From Paraburkholderia bonniea (GTDB lineage Bacteria; Pseudomonadota; Gammaproteobacteria; Burkholderiales; Burkholderiaceae), in NCBI RefSeq assembly GCF_009455625.1, contig NZ_QPEQ01000001.1, forward strand, positions 806,001 through 870,000: DNA of 64,000 bases. Direction: 5' to 3'. The translations under genes and the position numbers were made by a program. Below, one piece after another: positions 17,114 to 25,414 of the stretch (the stretch's first letter is position 1; every line of letters begins with the position of its first letter). The notes under the pieces are model-generated. The model saw only the letters and a list, made by a program, of their open reading frames with translations. It had not been told where the DNA came from and ran no database searches.

Positions 17114-18054
17114 TGAAGCCCGCCAAGTCCTATCGCCGGTACTCGTTTCCTCAGCTGGCACGTCTGCGCGCGCGCAGCGAGTCGCAACCGCTGGGGCCGG
17201 AGACACTCTCCCCCGGGCTCGATGCGCATATCTCCGAAGACATGCTGGAAGAGTCGCGCCAGTCGGGCTATCACGACGGCTATCAGGAAGGTTATGAAGG
17301 CGGGCGCAACTCGGCGCTAGCCGCCGCGCAGCGCAGCATGAAAAGCGCGCTGGCTGATCTGGCCAAACCGCTTGATGACCTGATCGCAGGCTTCAGACAG
17401 GTTCAGCAGGAATACCAAGCGTCGGTGCGCAACGAAATTGCTGGGCTAGTGGAGAAGGCCACGCGCCAGGTGATCCGTAGTGAGCTGACGTTGCGCCCGG
17501 AGCAACTGTTCGCGTTTGTCGACGAGGTGCTGGCTGAGATGCCCAAGCCGCCCGAGACTGTCGAAGTGCGGCTCAATCCCGATGAATACCAGCGCATTCA
17601 TGAAGCGCTGCCTGAGCGCGCACGCCACTGGCATCTGACGCCAGACCCCCGGCTGGTGAGCGGCGAATGCCGCGTCACAGCGGACCAGCGCGAGATGGAT
17701 GCGGGCTGTGGCCAGCGGCTTGCGGCCTGTATCGAACAGATCAGCACTTATCTGAGCGGTGCCGAAGCTGAGCTGGAGACGGCGCAAAGCCGTGCGGTGG
17801 CTTCGGGTTCCACGCGCGCTGTGCCCGCGTCACTCGATTCGCTTGGCCAGCAGGAGGGTGTGATCTCCGGGGCGGAGGTTGACGAGCTGGTTAAAGAACA
17901 GGTTGAAAGGGCGGTTGAAAAGCCGGTTGAAGGGGCGGTTGAAGGGCTAGGTGAAAAGCCGCTTGAGACGAAGGTTGAGACGGCCGCCGTTACCGGCACG
18001 GCTACGGCTACGACTACGACTACGACGGATACCGTAACGGAGGTGCCCGCATGA
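17113..18054 (+). CDS. fliH: FliH, regulator of the flagellar export ATPase
   Basis: 313 residues from the ATG at 17113 (TGATG overlap with fliG, GGAGG upstream). The frame is open further back, but that part overlaps fliG. The G-rich stretch GYHDGYQEGYEGG is the FliH/YscL GxxxG-type repeat, followed by a long helical region and the C-terminal domain (RLNPDEYQRIHEALPERARH) that binds FliI. The last 70 residues are an odd low-complexity tail of VEKPVEGAVEG-like repeats and a Thr run, absent from most FliH proteins. It overlaps fliI by 4 bp. Confidence 0.9.
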   Translation: MKPAKSYRRYSFPQLARLRARSESQPLGPETLSPGLDAHISEDMLEESRQSGYHDGYQEGYEGGRNSALAAAQRSMKSALADLAKPLDDLIAGFRQVQQEYQASVRNEIAGLVEKATRQVIRSELTLRPEQLFAFVDEVLAEMPKPPETVEVRLNPDEYQRIHEALPERARHWHLTPDPRLVSGECRVTADQREMDAGCGQRLAACIEQISTYLSGAEAELETAQSRAVASGSTRAVPASLDSLGQQEGVISGAEVDELVKEQVERAVEKPVEGAVEGLGEKPLETKVETAAVTGTATATTTTTTDTVTEVPA

Positions 18055-19400
18055 ACGCATCCGCATCTCCGCTGAAACGCAGTGGCGAGACTTTTAGCCA
18101 GACACTCAGCAGCCTCGATTTCAACGATGTTCCCGTGGCGCGTCCGGTGGGCCGCTTAAGCGGTGTCTCTGGCATCTTGCTCGAAGCCACCGGCTATGCC
18201 TTCGAAACCGGCCAGCAAACCCGGATCGAAACCTCTTCCGGCGCATGGCTCGAAGCGCGCGTTGTGGGCTTTCGTGAACATATTTCTTACTTGATGCCGT
18301 TCCGCCGCCCGACCGGGCTGGTCGCGGGCGCACGCGTGCTGCCCGACGATGGCGCGCAGCGTGTGCTGCGTATCGGCCCGAGCTGGCGCGGGCGCGTGAT
18401 CGACGGCCTGGGCGAGCCGCTTGATGGCCTCGGGCCGCTGGGCGGCGAGGTGCCGTTGTCATTACAGCCGCAGAACATCAATCCGATGAAAAAGCGTCCC
18501 GTCGAAGGGGTGCTGGATGTCGGCGTGCGCGCGATCAACGGCATGCTCACGCTCGGTCATGGCCAGCGTGTCGGCTTGTTCGCCGGGAGTGGCGTAGGCA
18601 AAAGCGTGCTGCTCGGAATGATTACGCGCCAGACCGATGCTGATGTCGTGGTGGTCGGGCTGATTGGTGAGCGTGGCCGTGAAGTGCGCGAATTTGTCGA
18701 ACATTCGCTGGGCCCGGAAGGGCTGCGCAAAGCCATCGTGGTGGTGGCACCGGCAGATGAATCGCCACTCATGCGCTTGATGGCCACCGAGCTGTGCCAC
18801 GCGATTGCGGCGCATTACCGCGACGCGGGCAGCAACGTTCTGCTGCTGGTGGATTCGCTGACGCGCTACGCGATGGCGCAGCGCGAAATGGCGCTGGCAC
18901 TGGGTGAGCCGCCCGCGACCAAGGGTTACCCGCCTTCCGTGTTTGGCCTTCTGCCGCAACTGGTGGAGCGGGCTGGCAATGGCGAAGGCAGCGGCAGCAT
19001 GAGTGCGATTTACACCGTGCTGGCCGAAGGCGACGACGAACAAGACCCCGTGGTGGATACCGCGCGGGCGATTCTCGACGGTCACATCATGTTGTCGCGC
19101 GATCTGGCTTCTCAGGGGCATTACCCCGCCATCGACGTGGCGCGCTCGATCAGCCGTTGCATGACCCAGGTCGCAGCACCTGGGCATGTGCAGGCCGTGC
19201 GCGAACTCAAAGATCTGATGGCCCGCTACGCGCAGGTGCGCGATCTGATTCCGCTAGGGGGCTATGTCGCCGGTGCCGATCCGCAAACCGATCGGGCAGT
19301 GGAGTGCTATCCGCAGATTGAGCGCTTCTTGCAACAGGCGAATGCCGAAGCGGCACCGTTTTCCGACACCGTTGCTCAACTGGAGGCACTGCTGCGATGA
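18051..19400 (+). CDS. fliI: FliI, flagellar export ATPase
   Basis: 449 residues, a normal length. Walker A is GLFAGSGVGKSVLL (about residues 178-191), Walker B is VLLLVDSLTRYAMAQRE, and the F-type ATPase signature PPATKGYPPSVFGLLPQLVE is present, with GSMSAIYTVLAEGDD and SRDLASQGHYPAIDV. It energises substrate unfolding at the export gate together with FliH and FliJ. Overlaps of 4 bp with fliH and fliJ indicate tight coupling. Confidence 0.98.
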   Translation: MNASASPLKRSGETFSQTLSSLDFNDVPVARPVGRLSGVSGILLEATGYAFETGQQTRIETSSGAWLEARVVGFREHISYLMPFRRPTGLVAGARVLPDDGAQRVLRIGPSWRGRVIDGLGEPLDGLGPLGGEVPLSLQPQNINPMKKRPVEGVLDVGVRAINGMLTLGHGQRVGLFAGSGVGKSVLLGMITRQTDADVVVVGLIGERGREVREFVEHSLGPEGLRKAIVVVAPADESPLMRLMATELCHAIAAHYRDAGSNVLLLVDSLTRYAMAQREMALALGEPPATKGYPPSVFGLLPQLVERAGNGEGSGSMSAIYTVLAEGDDEQDPVVDTARAILDGHIMLSRDLASQGHYPAIDVARSISRCMTQVAAPGHVQAVRELKDLMARYAQVRDLIPLGGYVAGADPQTDRAVECYPQIERFLQQANAEAAPFSDTVAQLEALLR

Positions 19401-19849
19401 GTCTCGAACGAACCGTGAATAGCTTGTCGCGCCTGGTGGCGCTGCGTGGCCGCGAAGCTGACCGTCTGAGTGCGGTGCTGGTGGGCAAGCAAGCCCAATG
19501 CGAGCGTCAGCGCCACATGCTGGAACGCATGGAAACGCTGAAAAACAGCACCGTCAACGAGGTGGCGAGCGTTACCGCCAAGCATCACCCGGCGCTTGCG
19601 CTGAATCGCGCTGACTACCAGGACGCGTTGCAGCAATTGATTGAAACCCAGCGCGAAGCCCTGGCGCGGCACGAAACCGAAGTCGCGGCGAGCCGTGATG
19701 CATGGAGCGGCGTCGCACTCAAACATAAGAGCCTCGATACGGTGCTGCAACGCAAGCAAATGACCTTGCAGCAGGCAGGCATCGCCAGCGAGCAGAAGCG
19801 TCAGGACCAGATGGCGAACCAGGCGTGGCAGCGCCGCGCCGCGCGCTGA
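19397..19849 (+). CDS. fliJ: FliJ, export apparatus stalk protein
   Basis: 150 residues, nearly all charged helix, predicted to be coiled coil, beginning MSLERTVNSLSRLVALRGRE. FliJ proteins are about this size and fit inside the FliI ring as a stalk. Identification rests on position after fliI and composition more than on sequence motifs. It is last in the operon and is followed by 89 bp containing short direct/inverted ACTGAGTACT-type repeats before fliD. Confidence 0.85.
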   Translation: MSLERTVNSLSRLVALRGREADRLSAVLVGKQAQCERQRHMLERMETLKNSTVNEVASVTAKHHPALALNRADYQDALQQLIETQREALARHETEVAASRDAWSGVALKHKSLDTVLQRKQMTLQQAGIASEQKRQDQMANQAWQRRAAR

Positions 19850-19938
19850 GCACTCAGTGTCGAGTACTGAGTACTAAGCACTGAGCGCCGAATTCAGAAC
19901 GCAACCCGATTTACACGTTACGCAGCAAAGGAGCACAT

Positions 19939-21294
19939 ATGTCGATTGATGTTAACCGGCCCGTAGAGAACGCCACGGCCGCGGCGAACCTCTATATGGA
20001 ACGCGCGATGCAGCGGCTGAAGCAGCAGAAAGCGGGCAACGTCGCGGCGAAAGCGGGGCTGACCAGTCTGCAAGGCGCATTGCAAAAATTCCAGACGGCC
20101 CTGACGGGGCTGGCGAAAGATCCGGTCAAGCACGCGGGTTCGCTATCGAATACGGCAATGGGCTCGGTCACGCTAGGGGCGAACGCACAGCCTGGCAGCT
20201 ACGGCTTTTTTGTCGAGCGCCTGGCCAGTGCCCATCAGGTGTCGTTCAACGGCATCAAGCCATTCACGGCTGCTGGTGCGGGCAGCTTGAGCATCAACCT
20301 GGCGCACGGCGGCTCGTTCGATATCGACCTCGCTGCCGCCCATGCCGACGGCAAAGGTGAAGTCACCCCAGCGGAGCTGGCACGCGCGATCAACCAGGCC
20401 AGCGGCAACGAAGGCCAGGTGAATGCCTCGGTGGTGACGATTGGCACGACTCAGCAACTGGTGCTGAGCGCAGGCAAGACCGGCAGCGAGAACGGCATCA
20501 CGCTCGATACCAGCGGGGTGACCGATGCGGCACTCGTCAGCGCGCTGAGTGGCGGCAAAGAACTCTCGGTCGCGCAGGACGCGGTGTTTTATCTCGGCGA
20601 CAAAGCCAGCGGCACGCGCATCGAGCAAGCCAGTAACACGTTTGCTGGCATCGACGGCGTGAGCGTGACCTTCACCCAGGAGATGCGCAGCACGGATCCG
20701 CTGGTGATGCTCAACGTCAAGCTGGATCAAGGCGGCACCGCCGCGAACGTCCAGAGTTTTGTGGACGCCTACAACGCGCTTTTCGCTGAGCTGGGCACGC
20801 TGACCGCCAGCGGTGGCGCAGACAGCCTGGCAGGCCCGCTGGCGGCTGATGCGGGCGTGCTGGCGTTGCAGCAGCGGCTCACGGCCTTGCTGCGCGGCCA
20901 GGTGGATGGCGTGCGGCTGTTTGATTACGGCGTCAGCGCGGATCGCGCGGGCGTGCTGTCCGTGAGCACGAGCAAGCTCGATGCCGCGCTGGGAAAGCAT
21001 CCGCAAGGGCTGGCCAGTCTATTTGGCGGCAAGAGTGGCGGCTTGAACGAGAGCATGGATGCCTACCTCAAGACATGGCTCTCACCCACGGATGGCCATT
21101 TGAAGAAGCGCGAAGAGTCGATGCAGGTCATTGAGAAATCCTTGAGCAAGCAGGAAACCATGCTCAACAACAAATACGATCAAGTCTACAAACGCTATCT
21201 GACCCAATTTGCCAAGGTCGAAACACTTGAGCTGAAGATGAAGCAAACGCTCGAGCTGTTTGAAAACCTGCCCACTTTCGGAGGCACTAAATAA
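19939..21294 (+). CDS. fliD: FliD (LafB-type), filament cap protein
   Basis: 451 residues. The N-terminal heptad-rich region (AMQRLKQQKAGNVAAKAGLT) and the C-terminal one (RKREESMQVIEKSLSKQETM, ending QTLELFENL) are the FliD coiled ends. The middle contains YGFFVERLASAHQVSF and VNLKLDQGG-type blocks common to FliD domains. It caps the filament and folds flagellin at the tip. Preceded by AAAGGAG. It starts the lafB-to-lafU-like block (fliD-S-T-K-L-A-motAB) typical of lateral clusters. Confidence 0.94.
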   Translation: MSIDVNRPVENATAAANLYMERAMQRLKQQKAGNVAAKAGLTSLQGALQKFQTALTGLAKDPVKHAGSLSNTAMGSVTLGANAQPGSYGFFVERLASAHQVSFNGIKPFTAAGAGSLSINLAHGGSFDIDLAAAHADGKGEVTPAELARAINQASGNEGQVNASVVTIGTTQQLVLSAGKTGSENGITLDTSGVTDAALVSALSGGKELSVAQDAVFYLGDKASGTRIEQASNTFAGIDGVSVTFTQEMRSTDPLVMLNVKLDQGGTAANVQSFVDAYNALFAELGTLTASGGADSLAGPLAADAGVLALQQRLTALLRGQVDGVRLFDYGVSADRAGVLSVSTSKLDAALGKHPQGLASLFGGKSGGLNESMDAYLKTWLSPTDGHLKKREESMQVIEKSLSKQETMLNNKYDQVYKRYLTQFAKVETLELKMKQTLELFENLPTFGGTK

Positions 21295-21296
21295 CC

Positions 21297-21683
21297 ATGG
21301 ATTACACCGGCTACGGGGGCTATCACGCCTCGAATCTTGAAGCGCGCACGGCTAGCGCTTCCCCGGTGCAGCTGGTCATTGTGCTGATGACGGGGCTGCT
21401 CGACGAAATGGCCCGGGCGCGTGCCCATATCGTGGCCCAGCGTTACGAAGAGAAGGGCGTAAGCATCAATAAATGCATCGACATGCTGAATGGTTTGTCG
21501 AGCGCGCTGGATTTCGAATCGGGGGCACCGGTGGTGGTCAATCTGGCGCAACTGTATGACTACTGCTCGTGGCGGCTGAATCAGGCGGGCGTCACGCTCG
21601 ATCCTGCGCTGGTCGACGAGGTGACTGATCTGGTGACGACTTTGTTTGAAGCCTGGCAAGGCGTCGAACAACGCAACGGATGA
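21297..21683 (+). CDS. fliS: FliS, flagellin chaperone
   Basis: 128 residues. The typical start (Y-x-x-YGGYHASNLEARTASASPVQLVIVLM) includes the conserved SP..L...L segment, followed by helices with GLLDEMARARAHI and KCIDMLNGLSSALDF. FliS binds the flagellin C-terminus in the cytosol and prevents premature polymerisation. It lies 2 bp after fliD and overlaps fliT by 4 bp. Confidence 0.94.
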   Translation: MDYTGYGGYHASNLEARTASASPVQLVIVLMTGLLDEMARARAHIVAQRYEEKGVSINKCIDMLNGLSSALDFESGAPVVVNLAQLYDYCSWRLNQAGVTLDPALVDEVTDLVTTLFEAWQGVEQRNG

Positions 21684-22000
21684 TGTACATGGACCGAACT
21701 GAAAATCTGCTGCAGCTTGCCGTGCGCTTGCGTGAAGCGACCTTGAGCCGCAACTTCCGGGCCTTGACGGTGATTAACCGTGAGGTGCAAGCGGTGGTGG
21801 CGGGCGTTGCCTGCAAACCGGTGATGAATGACTCGGAGCGCCAGGCGCTGGCGCTGGTCAAGATCGCGCATAAGTCTGCAGTGGCATTGCTGGTGTCGGA
21901 GTCAGGCCGGCTGGTGAATGAAATGGTTGGACTGAGCGAGCGCCGCGAAGGCATGCAGGCCTATGCGTTGCATGCAGCGTCTGAGGAGGATCAAACATGA
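21680..22000 (+). CDS. FliT-like (LafD-type) flagellar chaperone
   Basis: 106 residues, all helical, beginning MMYMDRTENLLQLAVRLREA. Its size and position between fliS and fliK match FliT/LafD, which binds FliD and can affect flagellar gene expression. Sequence identity is too weak to name it from motifs alone. It overlaps its neighbours by 4 bp on both sides. Confidence 0.7.
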   Translation: MMYMDRTENLLQLAVRLREATLSRNFRALTVINREVQAVVAGVACKPVMNDSERQALALVKIAHKSAVALLVSESGRLVNEMVGLSERREGMQAYALHAASEEDQT

Positions 22001-23298
22001 TCGCGCTGGGGATGCAAAACCACGCTTCAGCACCCGCCTCCGCCCGTGTGAAACCGGTGGCGCTAGCTTCTGACACGACGCCGGGGGCACAGGCTGCGGC
22101 TGAGCCAGGGGTTGAGACGGGCTTTAGTCTCGTTGCGGCTGAAACAGCCTCAGCGGCCGAGAGCAACGCAGTGACGGGAGCGGTAACAGACGGCACGGAT
22201 GAACTCACCGCATTGCCTGCTGAGCAGGACCTTGCTGTGCTGGCGTTGCCGCTGGCAGAGCCTGCGTTGTTGCTGCCAGAACTGACAAGCGACACCTTGC
22301 CGGGCCAGGCGTTGCCGCAACGCGAAGGGCTGGGCCGCGAGCCAGCCAGTGCCGTGCTGGCGCAACTATCTGGCTCCTCTGCGTCATCTGCTGCATCTGC
22401 CTCATCTGCCTCATCTGCCTCATCTGTCTTATCCGGCGCAGCCCAGGCTAGCGCATTGGACGCGCTGCCTCAGGCACCCACGGGGGTGCTCTCGGCTGCG
22501 CTGCGGCAACAGCTGGCAGCGGCGGGGTCATTGCCCTCAGGTATGGAGCGTGAAATTCAGGCGTTAGCGGCACAAGCCCCCGCGCTGGCCGAGCCTGGCT
22601 TGCGCCGTGCGCAAGCGGCCGCAGAACCTGGTGGTCTGGCTGCAGCGGCATTGCCCGGTATCACGGCGGCTAGCGCTACGCCTTTGGCGGCAGCGTTGAC
22701 TAGCGCCAGCGCCATGACCACGGCATTACGTGCCCAGCTCGCTGAACGCGGCGCGGGCACAGACAGCTCAGCACTGGGCGTCGTACGCCGCGAGGCTGGT
22801 GACAGCAGCATGAATGCTTCGTTATTCGAATTACCTTCGGCCAGCGCCGGGCTGAAAACGACCCAGGCTAGCGCGAGCGCCACCGCTGACGTCGAAGCCC
22901 CTGGGCAAAAACTGCTGCAGGCACTGGGCGAGCGCATCAGCCTGCAGTCACAGCAGGGCATTCAGCGCGCCGTGATCCGGCTTGATCCGCACCTCGCAGG
23001 CAGCGTGCTGATCGAGTTGCGCCAGACGGGCGGAGCAGTGCAGGTGCATATGTCGGCCACCAATGGCGACGTGCTGCGCCAGTTGCAAACCATTAGCGAT
23101 GGCCTGCGCCAGGAACTGGGCAACCGTCAATTCAACGAGGTCACGGTGCAAGTCAGTGCCACCCGCATGGGGCAGCACGAAAGCGGTGGCCAGGGCCGGG
23201 ACGCCCAGCAGCATGAGCGTGAACAGCGCGCTACTGATCCAGGTCAGGGGCTGGCTGCTGCCAGCAGCCCGGGTGCGCATTTCGAACTTGCGTCTTAA
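21997..23298 (+). CDS. fliK: FliK (LafE-type), hook-length control protein
   Basis: 433 residues. The first 300 are Ala/Ser/Pro-rich and low in complexity, the expected molecular ruler region, and include a 9-bp repeat run at about 22380-22436 (Ala-Ser-Ser units). The C-terminal domain (about 320-395) has the FliK hallmark RAVIRLDPHLAGSVLIELRQ and VHMSATNGDVLRQLQ, which contacts FlhB to switch export specificity. The tail is rich in Gln and Arg, as usual in FliK. It overlaps fliT by 4 bp. Confidence 0.92.
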   Translation: MIALGMQNHASAPASARVKPVALASDTTPGAQAAAEPGVETGFSLVAAETASAAESNAVTGAVTDGTDELTALPAEQDLAVLALPLAEPALLLPELTSDTLPGQALPQREGLGREPASAVLAQLSGSSASSAASASSASSASSVLSGAAQASALDALPQAPTGVLSAALRQQLAAAGSLPSGMEREIQALAAQAPALAEPGLRRAQAAAEPGGLAAAALPGITAASATPLAAALTSASAMTTALRAQLAERGAGTDSSALGVVRREAGDSSMNASLFELPSASAGLKTTQASASATADVEAPGQKLLQALGERISLQSQQGIQRAVIRLDPHLAGSVLIELRQTGGAVQVHMSATNGDVLRQLQTISDGLRQELGNRQFNEVTVQVSATRMGQHESGGQGRDAQQHEREQRATDPGQGLAAASSPGAHFELAS

Positions 23299-23332
23299 CT
23301 GAAGCACGTCTTTTGAACGAGCGTTATTTCCG

Positions 23333-23794
23333 ATGAAAAAAATTGTCTTGATCTCCGCCGTCGCGTTGCTGGTTGTCGTAGCAGGCGGCCTTACTGCCGC
23401 GAAACTCGCCAGCGTCTGGCCGTTTGCCTCAAGCACGCCAGACAGCGAGCCTGTTGAAGTGGCGATTGCCGATGGTGACTTCCGCTATGTCCCACTCGAC
23501 AAGCTGATCGTGATGCTGCGTGATTCTGAACATGGCACGCGCTCACGTTATCTGGCGATGGATCTGGTGTTCAAGGTGGCGACGCCTAAGCAGGAAAAGC
23601 AGATCCGCGACAAGCTGCCGCTGCTGCGTGCGACAGCGCACCGGGTGTTGTCCGAATACTCGGTCGAACAGATTCGCCGCATGAATGTCGATGAAATCGT
23701 GGCCGTGCTTAAGCGCGAATACATCCATGCCTACGGTTCAGCGCAACGCCTGCCATTTGCCGATCTGTTCATCGGAAAGTTGATGGTTGACTGA
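23333..23794 (+). CDS. fliL: FliL-like (LafF-type) basal body-associated protein
   Basis: 153 residues with a single N-terminal membrane helix (IVLISAVALLVVVAGGLTAA) and a periplasmic domain containing YVPLDKLIVMLRD and RYLAMDLVFKV, then KQIRDKLPLLRATAHRVLSE, matching FliL. FliL associates with the stator and modulates torque or stator stability. It is placed directly before fliA and motAB, as in lateral clusters (lafF-lafS-lafT-lafU). Confidence 0.88.
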   Translation: MKKIVLISAVALLVVVAGGLTAAKLASVWPFASSTPDSEPVEVAIADGDFRYVPLDKLIVMLRDSEHGTRSRYLAMDLVFKVATPKQEKQIRDKLPLLRATAHRVLSEYSVEQIRRMNVDEIVAVLKREYIHAYGSAQRLPFADLFIGKLMVD

Positions 23795-23799
23795 CGGCC

Positions 23800-24522
23800 A
23801 TGAGCGCGACGACCTACACCGAATACGCGCAAATACAGCGTGCCAGTGCTTGTCTGGCCCCGGCTGATGAACAGCGCTGGATGATCGAATACGGGCCGCT
23901 GGTGCGGCGGGTGGTGCGCAAGATGAGTTCGCACACCGGTAGTGCCGTGGATAAGGAAGATCTGGAGCAGATCGGTTTGATGGGCTTGCTCGAAGCGTTA
24001 CGACGCTATGGCGAGCCCGACGACGAGTTTCAGCATTACGCGCTGGTGCGCGTGCGCGGCGCGATGCTCGATGAACTGCGCCGCCAGGACTGGCGTCCAC
24101 GTGGTGCCCGTCAGGGGGCGCACCGGTTACGCGCAGCAGAGCGTGGCCTGCGCCGCAAGCTTGGGCGGGAGCCGGAGAAAGAGGAGCTGTGCGCTGAGCT
24201 AGGCATTGACAGCGCGGCTTGCGACCAGATGTTGCTGGACGACAGCGCCCAGGAGTTGCTCAGCTTTGACGCCTTGCTGGCCGAACAGGATGGGCAGCAC
24301 GGCCAGGTGCCGGGGCATGAAGCCCAGGTGCTGGACCGGATTAGCCTGGTGCAAGCCCTGGAAGCACTCGACCCGCGTGAGCAGCAGGTCATTCAGTTGT
24401 ATTACGAGTTCGATCTGAGCCTGGCTGAGATTGCGGCGGTGCTGGAAATTACCACCGCACGTGTGTGCCAGATCAACAAAAAAGCGCTGCAGAAAATGCG
24501 GGCGCATCTCGGACCGCATTGA
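23800..24522 (+). CDS. fliA: FliA (LafS-type), flagellar sigma-28 factor
   Basis: 240 residues. Region 2 contains VDKEDLEQIGLMGLLEALRR and VRVRGAMLDELRRQDWRPRG, the FliA signature. Region 3 has LGREPEKEELCAELGI and region 4 has LDPREQQVIQLYYEFDLSLAEIA with ITTARVCQINKKAL. It directs RNA polymerase to late flagellar promoters, and the three flagellin genes carry matching promoters (TTAAACAT-N11-GCCGTTTT). FlgM encoded at 26846 is its likely anti-sigma factor. The start lies 5 bp after fliL. Confidence 0.97.
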   Translation: MSATTYTEYAQIQRASACLAPADEQRWMIEYGPLVRRVVRKMSSHTGSAVDKEDLEQIGLMGLLEALRRYGEPDDEFQHYALVRVRGAMLDELRRQDWRPRGARQGAHRLRAAERGLRRKLGREPEKEELCAELGIDSAACDQMLLDDSAQELLSFDALLAEQDGQHGQVPGHEAQVLDRISLVQALEALDPREQQVIQLYYEFDLSLAEIAAVLEITTARVCQINKKALQKMRAHLGPH

Positions 24523-24550
24523 TGCCGGCCGGTTGATAAAGGAAAAGAGC

Positions 24551-25414
24551 ATGCAACAGTTAGTGGGTATTTTTATCGTGCTGGGCTGCGTATTTGGCGG
24601 CTATATGTTTATGGGCGGAGATTTCTCCAAGCTCTGGCAGCCCGTCGAATTGCTGATCATTCTGGGCGCGGCAGGTGGCGCAATGGTGCTGGGCAATCCA
24701 GCGCACGTGCTGAAGGAGCTGATGCTCCAGCTGCGCAAAACCACCACACGTCCAGCCGAAAACAAGGAGTTCCCGCGTCAGTTGCTGCTGCTGATGTACG
24801 AACTGCTGCAAGTCGGGCGCGACCTGAAGGCACTGGATGTGCACGTCGAAGCACCGCACGAAAGCTCGTTGTTCCGGCGCTATCCGCTGGTGCTCAAGGA
24901 GCCCAAGCTGATGTCGTTCATCGTCGATAACTTCCGTTTGATGGCGATGGGCAAGATCAGCGCGCATGAACTCGAAGGCGTGCTTGAGCAAGAGCTGGTA
25001 GCGATTCATGCCGACCTCGAACAGCCATGCAGCTCGCTGAAAAAAATCTCTGAAGCCATGCCTGGTTTCGGGATCGTGGCGGCGGTGCTGGGCGTGGTGA
25101 TCGCCATGAACAGCGTGAACGAAGGCGCGAGCGCCGGAGAGATCGCTGAGCGGGTCGCCGCCGCGATGATCGGCACGTTTATCGGCATCTTCTTTTGCTA
25201 TGGCGTGCTGGATCCGCTGTGCAACACGCTCAAGCAACTGGTCAAATCCGAGATGTCCGAGATGGAGTGCGTGAAGGTGGTGCTGGTGTCGTTCGCCGCT
25301 GGCAAGCCCGCGTTGCTCGCCATCGATTCTGGACGGCGTCTGGTGCAGACCGTGAACAAGCCAAGCTTTGTTCAGCTCGAAACCTGGATTAACGAACTGG
25401 GAGCCCCGGCGTGA
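24551..25414 (+). CDS. motA: MotA (LafT-type), flagellar stator subunit
   Basis: 287 residues from the ATG at 24551 (AAGGAAAAG upstream); the frame is open further back but overlaps fliA. Four membrane segments and family blocks are present: QPVELLIILGAAGGAMVLGN, GFGIVAAVLGVVIAMNSV and AAAMIGTFIGIFFCYGVLDP. The cytoplasmic loop between helices 2 and 3 interacts with FliG. With MotB it forms the ion channel that drives rotation. It overlaps motB by 4 bp. Confidence 0.96.
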   Translation: MQQLVGIFIVLGCVFGGYMFMGGDFSKLWQPVELLIILGAAGGAMVLGNPAHVLKELMLQLRKTTTRPAENKEFPRQLLLLMYELLQVGRDLKALDVHVEAPHESSLFRRYPLVLKEPKLMSFIVDNFRLMAMGKISAHELEGVLEQELVAIHADLEQPCSSLKKISEAMPGFGIVAAVLGVVIAMNSVNEGASAGEIAERVAAAMIGTFIGIFFCYGVLDPLCNTLKQLVKSEMSEMECVKVVLVSFAAGKPALLAIDSGRRLVQTVNKPSFVQLETWINELGAPA

